A DNA stretch of 11,732 nucleotides from Chloroflexota bacterium. GTDB lineage: Bacteria; Chloroflexota; Anaerolineae; Anaerolineales; UBA4823. Positions 7,033 to 11,732 of the stretch are shown here, one piece after another. A model generated the notes under the pieces. It worked only from the letters and a program-made list of their open reading frames with translations. It was not told where the DNA came from and did no database searches. Location of the stretch: assembly GCA_030669775.1 (NCBI GenBank), contig DAOVCZ010000034.1, forward strand, positions 1 to 11,732, written 5' to 3'. Position 1 is the stretch's first letter. Each line of letters opens with the position of its first letter. A program made the translations under genes and the position numbers.

Positions 7033-7061
7033 TTGACGACCCGATCGTTGCCAGTTATAGA
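7033..7061 (+). promoter_or_regulatory. sigma70-like promoter on the plus strand
   Basis: TTGACG (7033-7038), a spacer of exactly 17 bases, and TATAGA (7056-7061) match a housekeeping promoter closely. No supported gene lies downstream on this strand. The first structure encountered is the terminator-like hairpin at 7122-7157, so the product would be a short RNA, or an antisense transcript of the IS remnant and potC if termination is incomplete. Confidence 0.5.
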
Positions 7062-7067
7062 ATGGCC

Positions 7068-7157
7068 TTACCTGTGCGGAGGATAGGGCGCTGCTGGAGA
7101 GCAACCCGAGCGCTGACACGGCAGGGCAGCGTGCGATAGGTGCGCTGCCCTGTTTGT
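7068..7157 (+). ncRNA. candidate small RNA between promoter and terminator
   Basis: The predicted start, 7 bases after the -10, and the end of the T-rich tract after the hairpin delimit about 90 bases. The RNA could fold into an internal hairpin, with GCGCT (7089-7093) pairing AGCGC (7109-7113) and an inner TGCT/AGCA pair closing a GGAG loop, followed by the 10-bp terminal hairpin. It does not match a small RNA family that I recognise: the SRP RNA tetraloop, 6S and glycine-riboswitch cores are not present. It may equally be the end structure of the neighbouring insertion element. Expression is not shown by the sequence. Confidence 0.35.
7122..7157 (+). terminator. 10-bp hairpin with short T-rich tail
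   Basis: CAGGGCAGCG (7122-7131) and CGCTGCCCTG (7143-7152) form a perfect 10-bp GC-rich stem with an 11-base loop. On the plus strand TTTGTT follows, giving a weak intrinsic terminator. On the minus strand no T-run follows the stem, so termination of the operon in that direction is less likely. The unit TGCCCTGT is repeated directly at 7158-7165. Confidence 0.5.
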
Positions 7158-7188
7158 TGCCCTGTCGGTCGTCGGGAAAGCGAAAAAC

Positions 7189-7401
7189 TCATCCGTCCCC
7201 GGTAAGCGCAGCCTGGGTTTGCAGGTAAACCTCAGTCGGGGTTTGATAATCCAGCGATTGGTGAAGGCGTTCGGTATTGAAAAAGGTCAGGTAGTCGGCG
7301 ATGCTGCGCCGGGCCTGGCGGGGAGAAGTGTAGTCCTTCAGATAGACCTCTTCGTACTTGAGGGACCGCCAGAGCCGTTCGTTGAAGATGTTGTCGAGCG
7401 C
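7189..7401 (-). pseudogene. IS3-family transposase, C-terminal remnant
   Basis: Seventy codons and a TGA (7189-7191) encode the end of an IS3-family OrfB (DDE integrase-fold) transposase. ALDNIFNERLWRSLKYEE carries the block around the third catalytic residue (the Glu of NERLW), followed by VYLKDYTSPRQARRSI, YLTFFNTERLHQSL and YQTPTEVYL, the usual closing motif 'N.ERPHQSL.Y.TP'. The first two catalytic Asp residues and everything upstream are missing, so it cannot transpose. No start codon is present. The frame is the same as potC and is separated from it only by the potC TAA at 7402-7404. In intact IS3 transposases a Gly/Arg-rich phrase (such as GRGR) normally precedes 'ALDN', and potC ends in SSGRG, so the junction may lie inside the last codons of potC. 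Confidence 0.85.
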
Positions 7402-8427
7402 TTACCCGCGACCACTGCTGCGCAGCTGTTCCAACCCCAGGGCAGCCATACCCAAGAGGATTGTGCCCAAGATCAATACCACGCTGACCGCGTTGATTTG
7501 GGGTGTAATCTCGAATCGCAGCCGGGAGAAAAACAATATCGGCAGGGTGGGATCGCTGCCAATCAGGAAGAGGGTGGTGCCGAAGTTCTCGAAAGACAGC
7601 AGGAATGAAACCACGCCGGCACTGATTAAAGCTGGTCGCAAAAAGGGGATTGTTATGCTGGTTATGGCTTTGAAGCGGCTGGCTCCCAGGTCCATGGCCG
7701 CATCTTCTTGAACCATGGGGAACCTGCGCAGACGGGCACTGATGATCAGGGTAGCCATGGTGGCAATCCATGCGAACTGCCCCAGGACAACGATAAATAG
7801 ACCAGGGCGTAAGAGGCTGACAATGGGCTTGACTGTCTCCCGTCCAAATATCGCGCGGAGAGGTCCAACGATGGAATTTCCAAATGCCAGAATCGATACA
7901 CCCAGGATCACACCCGGAATCACCAGCGGGGCCAGCATGGCAAAATAGAGCAGGGTATCACCTTTGAAACGATTACGTTCAAATAGCAAAGCAGTGGTTG
8001 TACCCACAACAAGGCTTAAAGCGGTGACCGCAATAGCAACGTAAAAGCTGTTCTTGATCGAGCCGAGTAAATCCTGATCGTTGAACACTCCTACCCGCCC
8101 ACCAGCCCGGCCAATGCCGATCTGTCCGGCTGCCTCAGTCTCATCCTCAACCTCAACCTTGCCGTAGTTAGGGTTGTAAAACCAATCTAATGTTAAGCCT
8201 TTCCAGGGGAAGGAGGGGATATCTCTGTTGTTAAATGCTAAAACACCCGTTACTATGAGTGGTGCATAAAGATAAATGATGAAAACCACCACATACAGCC
8301 CAAAAAGCAGCCACAGCGCCCGGCGTCCTATACGAGATCTCCTTATACCCGCCTGGGTAATTCCGCCATTATTACGTTGAGAAGATCTCGTGGATGTTGA
8401 ATTGCTGGTGGAGTGATTATTGTTCAC
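7402..8427 (-). CDS. potC: spermidine/putrescine-type ABC transporter permease, PotC-like
   Basis: The 341-residue protein is a type I ABC importer permease: first membrane helix near 38-61, then five more helices, with the ATPase-contacting EAA loop at about 241-263 (EDAAMDLGASRFKAITSITI). Two features are unusual. There is a Ser/Thr/Asn-rich cytoplasmic N-terminus of about 27 residues, and an insert of about 28 residues (87-114, acidic then Gly/Arg-rich) in the first outer loop, between LDWFYNPNYG and FNDQDLLGSIKNS. The start is a GTG inside potB, giving an 11-base overlap and coupled translation. The last residues (SSGRG) directly abut an in-frame IS3 transposase remnant, so the natural C-terminus may have been replaced; the final membrane helix (about 311-331) is nevertheless complete. 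With PotA, PotB and PotD it would import a polyamine-like cation, though the substrate is uncertain. Confidence 0.85.
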   Translation of the reverse strand: MNNNHSTSNSTSTRSSQRNNGGITQAGIRRSRIGRRALWLLFGLYVVVFIIYLYAPLIVTGVLAFNNRDIPSFPWKGLTLDWFYNPNYGKVEVEDETEAAGQIGIGRAGGRVGVFNDQDLLGSIKNSFYVAIAVTALSLVVGTTTALLFERNRFKGDTLLYFAMLAPLVIPGVILGVSILAFGNSIVGPLRAIFGRETVKPIVSLLRPGLFIVVLGQFAWIATMATLIISARLRRFPMVQEDAAMDLGASRFKAITSITIPFLRPALISAGVVSFLLSFENFGTTLFLIGSDPTLPILFFSRLRFEITPQINAVSVVLILGTILLGMAALGLEQLRSSGRG

Positions 8428-9340
8428 TGAACACCCCCCGCAATGATTGTCCAGTTAACCGCAAGCCAAGGTAAATCATGATTGAGGTAGATATGAGCAG
8501 AATCAAGCTGTAAGCAGAACCGAGGTTCCAGTTTGTGGAGATAATGAAACGATTATAGATCATCTCTGTGACCCAGAGGGTATTCTTCCCACCAATTAAA
8601 TTGGGGATTAGATAATTACCTGCGCTGATCATAAATACCAAGATACACCCATAAGTTACAGAGGGCAGGCTGATAGGAAATACGACATAGCGGAAGGTGG
8701 CAAACGGTCCAGCGCCCAGATCTTCAGCCGCCTGGATTTGCTCATCAGCTAATCCTTCCAGGCTGCTGTAAATTGGCAGAATCATCAGCAGCACGGATGA
8801 ATAAACAAAGACAACGAACAGCGAGGTGTTGTTGTAAAGAAATTCAACTGGTTGGTCAAATATTCCTAAGACATTGACGAGCAGATAGTTCAGGAAACCC
8901 GTCTCACGGAGGATGTTCATCCACGCATATACACGTACCAATTCGCTTACCCAATAAGGCAGGATAAGCAGTAGCAGGAGTGCGAATTTTCTGCTGCCTT
9001 TGAGTACTTTGGCAAGGTAGAAAGCGATCGGGTAGGCAACAATGAGTGACAGGAGGGTATTTACCAAGGAGAAGAGCACGGTTTTGAAGAATACCCGGGA
9101 AAACAATTGGTCCGGATCCTGGAAGGGAGCTAAATAATTGCCAAGGAAAATATTCAGGAAATTATCCAGGAAGAAGATGTCCTGTCCGCGCTTGAGAAAA
9201 GACAGTATTGCCAAGCGGATGTGTGGAAAAACGATTAACAGTGATAGCCATAGAAATAAAGGAATGGCAGGTAGAACAATCGCCCAGGGAACTTTGAACT
9301 TCCTTTTGCGGGGCGTGGTGATTGAATCTTGTGCTGTCAT
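8417..9340 (-). CDS. potB: spermidine/putrescine-type ABC transporter permease, PotB-like
   Basis: The 307-residue inner-membrane protein has a basic N-terminal segment (RKRKFK), a first helix at about 19-39, five further helices and an EAA loop at 204-224 (AAEDLGAGPFATFRYVVFPIS) that docks on the PotA ATPase. The length and layout match PotB/PotH-type permeases, which pair with PotC/PotI in a heterodimer. ILPYWVSELVRVYAW at 126-140 is also typical of the family. The ATG is preceded by GGAGGTGAT, a full match to the 16S rRNA 3' end, so translation should be strong. The gene lies about 100 bases after potA and overlaps potC by 11 bases. Confidence 0.9.
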   Translation of the reverse strand: MTAQDSITTPRKRKFKVPWAIVLPAIPLFLWLSLLIVFPHIRLAILSFLKRGQDIFFLDNFLNIFLGNYLAPFQDPDQLFSRVFFKTVLFSLVNTLLSLIVAYPIAFYLAKVLKGSRKFALLLLLILPYWVSELVRVYAWMNILRETGFLNYLLVNVLGIFDQPVEFLYNNTSLFVVFVYSSVLLMILPIYSSLEGLADEQIQAAEDLGAGPFATFRYVVFPISLPSVTYGCILVFMISAGNYLIPNLIGGKNTLWVTEMIYNRFIISTNWNLGSAYSLILLISTSIMIYLGLRLTGQSLRGVFSEQ

Positions 9341-9343
9341 CCT

Positions 9344-9352
9344 ATCACCTCC
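9344..9352 (-). promoter_or_regulatory. full-length Shine-Dalgarno of potB
   Basis: On the minus strand GGAGGTGAT ends 3 bases before the potB ATG. It matches the anti-Shine-Dalgarno at all nine positions and fixes the start. The strength, after a 104-base gap from potA, suggests that potB is translated independently of potA. The short spacing is closer than the usual optimum. Confidence 0.7.
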
Positions 9353-9444
9353 GAATTAATGAATACGTACGATTCTTGAAAAATCAGGCCAGCAAACCTT
9401 CAACGCCAGAAGATCTGGATCGGAATCGATAAGCGATATCCGGT

Positions 9445-10533
9445 TTATTCCGGGAAGCAGAGAGCATCCAGAGCGTTCCAACCGACCAGGACGGCTTCTC
9501 CTTCTACTGGTAAAGGTGTGTCCGAGGTGCGTGTTACCAGTACCGTAATCACAGTGTTATGTCCCAGATCGACAAATGCACGCGCAACCGCACCATCGAA
9601 GACAACATCCTGGATTTCTCCAGGAAATTGATTATCGTAGAGCGCGTCAGAACCTGCATCAGAGGACATAAGACGAATTCTTTCAGGTCGAATAAAGAGT
9701 CTGCAGTTTTCGCCTACCCGGATATCTGGGTGCGTGGGACTTTTAAAATCAAATGGGTCAGCGGATAGTACTGCATGGCCATTTTCTAAATGGGTGATGG
9801 GTCCTTCAAAAGCATTACTCTCACCTACGAAGGAGGCGACAAAATAATCTGCTGGGTTGCTGTAGAGTTCATCAGGTGCCCCAATTTGCAGTAGATGACC
9901 TTCATTCATGACTGCAACCTCGTCGCTCATTACCAGGGCTTCACTTTGGTCATGAGTTATGTAGATAAATGTTGTGCCAACCTCATGCTGCAAACGCTTG
10001 AGCTGAATTTTCATCTGATCACGCAGCTTCAGATCCAAAGCACCCAAAGGTTCATCTAGGAGCAATACCGTGGGATCGAGAATCAAACAGCGCGCAATTG
10101 CCACGCGCTGCTGTTGCCCACCCGACAGCTGGTCAGGTTTGCGGTCGCCGAGGCCAGGCAAATCAACTTTCTCCAGCATCTCTTCCACGCGGGCTTGGCG
10201 ATCCGCTTTGGGTACGCCGGACATTTTTAAACCGAAACCTACATTAGCGGAGACGGTCATCAAAGGGAACAGGGCCAATTGCTGGAAGACCATATTCACC
10301 CTGCGGTGGTTGGGTGGGACCCCGTTGACCCGTTCCCCCCCGATGAACACATCCCCATTATCCGGTTCTTCAAAACCAGAAATCATCTTCAGGGTAGTGG
10401 TTTTTCCACAACCACTGGGACCTAAAATTGAGAAAAATGATCCGCGGGTTACTTGAATGGACACGTCATCGACTGCAACCAGCTCTCCAAATTTCTTTGT
10501 AATATTGACCAGTTCTACGTCAATATCAGTCAT
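9445..10533 (-). CDS. potA: spermidine/putrescine-type ABC transporter ATPase, PotA-like
   Basis: The 362-residue ATPase couples ATP hydrolysis to transport through PotB/PotC. It shows Walker A GPSGCGKTT at 38-46, a Q-loop at VFQQLALFP (83-90), the signature LSGGQQQRVA at 136-145, Walker B VLLLDEPLGALD at 156-167 and the switch His194 in YITHDQSEA. The C-terminal part, from about 235, is a TOBE-type regulatory domain (RPERIRLM at 282-289). I chose the ATG at 10531-10533 because AAGGAGGAGC lies just upstream of it and MTDIDVELVNITKKFGE is the expected opening. An in-frame ATG 22 codons earlier gives a longer protein but adds a tail unlike the family. The gene follows the potD gene across a hairpin attenuator. 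Confidence 0.9.
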   Translation of the reverse strand: MTDIDVELVNITKKFGELVAVDDVSIQVTRGSFFSILGPSGCGKTTTLKMISGFEEPDNGDVFIGGERVNGVPPNHRRVNMVFQQLALFPLMTVSANVGFGLKMSGVPKADRQARVEEMLEKVDLPGLGDRKPDQLSGGQQQRVAIARCLILDPTVLLLDEPLGALDLKLRDQMKIQLKRLQHEVGTTFIYITHDQSEALVMSDEVAVMNEGHLLQIGAPDELYSNPADYFVASFVGESNAFEGPITHLENGHAVLSADPFDFKSPTHPDIRVGENCRLFIRPERIRLMSSDAGSDALYDNQFPGEIQDVVFDGAVARAFVDLGHNTVITVLVTRTSDTPLPVEGEAVLVGWNALDALCFPE

Positions 10534-10702
10534 AACATGTGCTCCTCCTTCATCCAATTTTAAGGACCATGCGCGGTAAAACCAGTAGCGGTGATTCAAT
10601 CACCTGTTGACAAATACCGGCAGGTGCTAAACTGGATGGGTTGTTCGGCTAATAAAAGGCACCTGGTAGGTTGCAGACCTACCAGGTGCCAGTTTAGGTG
10701 AT
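10534..10702 (-). promoter_or_regulatory. potD-potA spacer with competing hairpins
   Basis: The 169-base spacer contains the 14-bp terminator hairpin (10651-10690) and several further complementary pieces. CTAAACTGG (10627-10635) pairs with CCAGTTTAG (10689-10697), which shares two bases with the terminator stem. CACCTG (10601-10606) can pair with CAGGTG (10621-10626) or with the same hexamer in the terminator arm. This is the arrangement expected of an attenuation or RNA-processing region, although no leader peptide or known riboswitch is recognised. Confidence 0.4.
10651..10690 (-). terminator. intrinsic terminator/attenuator after potD
   Basis: GGCACCTGGTAGGT (10658-10671) and ACCTACCAGGTGCC (10677-10690) form a perfect 14-bp stem with a 5-base loop. 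On the minus strand the stem is followed by TTTTATT (10657-10651). It lies 12 bases after the potD stop, so it should end many transcripts there and let a fraction continue into potA-potB-potC. Confidence 0.85.
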
Positions 10703-11732
10703 TTATTCAGTCTCTCCTACAGCAGCGCGGAGCTTCTCTTCCATACTAGCGTTGATCTCCTCAAGCTCAGGTGTCAGTGCCGGATACCAGTTGATATTGT
10801 CAATGGCCTCCGTCGGGAAACTCTCGTTGATGAGGGCGGCTTGCGCTTCATCAAGGAAGTCTGGAGCACCTTGCACACTGGATAGGAATCCGCCACCCGA
10901 GATCACCATACCGGCAATTTCTGGCCTGTAGTTGAACTCGATAAAGGCATAGGCCAAATCGATATTCTCAGCGCCAGCAGGGATGGAAAAGGTGTCAATC
11001 CAGCCCAGCGCGCCTTCATCGGGAGCGATGAACTTGATATCGGCATTCTCTTGGCTCAGGAGCCAGCCGGTGCCGTCCCAGCCCTGGGAGACCCAGGCCT
11101 CTTCAGACAGCATCGCGTCGATGTGTTCTTGGCGAGTTGTCCAGTAGTTCCGGACGTTGGGCTTGCACTCGATGAGGTAATCCAAGGTCTCGCTCAGAAT
11201 CTCTTCCCACTTCACCGGATCATCAACGTAGGAGAAGAGATCGTGTCCCAGGCCATAGGCGGCCCCGACGAAAGTAGGATAGCGGAAGCGGTAGGTGACG
11301 CGACCATCGTACTTGGGATCGCACAACTGTTGATAAGAGGTGACCGGTTCATCCGTCAAAGCCGTATTGATGACCAGCCCTGAAGTGCCCCAGGTGAAGG
11401 GGATTGAGAAGTAGTCACCACCAACTGTTGACATCTCCTCCACTGCCGAAGTCATGGAGGGAACCACATTGTCGAGATTGGAAACGCGGCTGACATCAAT
11501 GGGTTGATAAATTCCATATGTTTCCTGGGCTGCGGCGACGTTGTCTACAGAGGGCGAAGCGATATCCCAACCTTCACCTTCAGTTGCCGCCAGCTTACTG
11601 GTCAGCTCACCATTATTGGAGATATATGTGATCTCGAGGGTAGCACCGGTCTCTTCCTCGAAGGCAGCTTTCACATCGTCCGGTACGTAACCTTCCCAGG
11701 TCAAGACCTGCAGGGTTTGTCCTTCGAAAGAT
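10703..11732 (-). CDS. potD: polyamine-type ABC transporter substrate-binding protein, PotD-like (5' end missing)
   Basis: The 342 visible residues run from the right edge of the window to a TAA at 10703-10705. The signal peptide or lipobox and the first mature residues lie outside. The frame is open to the edge and reads LQVLTWEGYVPDDVKAAF, the first strand of the mature PotD/PotF fold, so a TTG at 11702-11704 is not the start. Family features are WDIASPSVDNV (the ligand-side loop), IPFTWGTSGLVIN (hinge), CDPKYDGRV, and EGALGWIDTFSIPAGAEN, matching the 'W.D...IP..A.N' block that carries an acidic ligand contact in PotD-type proteins. It should capture the substrate outside the membrane and deliver it to PotB/PotC. 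Spermidine or putrescine is the default guess, but related proteins bind other amines and phosphonates, so the substrate is open. Confidence 0.85.
   Translation of the reverse strand, partial: SFEGQTLQVLTWEGYVPDDVKAAFEEETGATLEITYISNNGELTSKLAATEGEGWDIASPSVDNVAAAQETYGIYQPIDVSRVSNLDNVVPSMTSAVEEMSTVGGDYFSIPFTWGTSGLVINTALTDEPVTSYQQLCDPKYDGRVTYRFRYPTFVGAAYGLGHDLFSYVDDPVKWEEILSETLDYLIECKPNVRNYWTTRQEHIDAMLSEEAWVSQGWDGTGWLLSQENADIKFIAPDEGALGWIDTFSIPAGAENIDLAYAFIEFNYRPEIAGMVISGGGFLSSVQGAPDFLDEAQAALINESFPTEAIDNINWYPALTPELEEINASMEEKLRAAVGETE

Larger units (their letters stand above)
6771..7188. other. gene-free region with decayed coding scraps
   Basis: No intact gene is supported here. On the minus strand, one frame gives coding-like runs broken by stops. 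About 33 codons end in TAA at 6954-6956 (including VKELNQRGFHL), and a run just before the aminotransferase ends in TAA at 6813-6815 (including EIGEKVKWYKGVEELER). These two runs are in the same frame, as expected for a decayed gene that once preceded the aminotransferase. The right part holds the plus-strand promoter and hairpin listed separately. An 11-base palindrome ACGATTATCGT lies at 6809-6819, 39 bases before the aminotransferase ATG, and could be an operator. Confidence 0.4.

Noticed and set aside
6909..7139. 76-codon plus-strand open frame
   Set aside because: It begins before the predicted promoter, has no ribosome binding site, crosses the hairpin region and shows no recognisable motif.
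7232..7771. 179-codon open frame on the minus strand
   Set aside because: It runs out of frame through the 3' part of potC and the transposase remnant, has no Shine-Dalgarno, and its low-complexity His/Gln/Arg/Pro-rich product resembles no protein.
10534..10599. 22-codon N-terminal extension of PotA from an earlier in-frame ATG
   Set aside because: The Shine-Dalgarno AAGGAGG lies inside the extension just before the later ATG, and the extension is unlike PotA family openings.
11702..11704. TTG as the start of the binding protein
   Set aside because: The frame is open to the window edge and the residues before the TTG already fit the first strand of the mature domain; a secreted binding protein would also need a signal peptide.

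Overview
The window reads as a bacterial chromosomal or metagenomic contig of intermediate GC content. The lineage is uncertain. A Chloroflexota (Anaerolineae-like) origin is my best guess from gene content, GTG starts and style, but there is no marker gene to prove it. Almost everything lies on the minus strand and reads from right to left. The exceptions are one plus-strand transporter, a possible gene end at the extreme left, and a possible small plus-strand RNA.

Right part (about 7.4-11.7 kb): a spermidine/putrescine-type ABC importer in the order potD (5' end beyond the right edge), potA, potB, potC. A perfect 14-bp hairpin with a T-tract lies between potD and potA. It probably works as an attenuator that keeps the binding protein more abundant than the membrane parts. 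potB and potC overlap by 11 bases.

Middle scar (about 6.77-7.40 kb): directly after potC lies the last 70 codons of an IS3-family transposase, in the same strand and the same reading frame as potC, separated only by the potC stop codon. Beyond it is about 420 bases without an intact gene. This holds scraps of degraded coding sequence and, on the plus strand, a consensus-like promoter followed about 55 bases after the predicted start by a 10-bp terminator-like hairpin: a candidate small RNA.

Left of the scar (about 2.0-6.77 kb): a HisC-like PLP aminotransferase, an FGGY-family carbohydrate kinase, a 66-residue coupled fragment of uncertain family, an alkaline-phosphatase-superfamily hydrolase and a PiT phosphate permease. 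Spacing between these genes is 18 bases, a 4-base ATGA overlap, a 126-base gap, and then zero. A plausible reading is that an amino compound enters by the ABC importer, is transaminated and phosphorylated, and that the last two genes release and recapture phosphate. The substrate cannot be read from the sequence.

Far left (1-1.98 kb): an EamA/DMT permease on the plus strand, probably leaderless (TATAAT exactly placed before a GTG start with no Shine-Dalgarno), converging on the PiT gene with a 4-base gap. Then two small membrane proteins on the minus strand: a 93-residue coiled-coil/one-helix protein behind a near-consensus promoter, and a LapA (DUF1049)-type protein whose frame continues past an in-frame TGA into a 27-residue acidic tail. 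No complete transposon, CRISPR array, tRNA or rRNA was seen.
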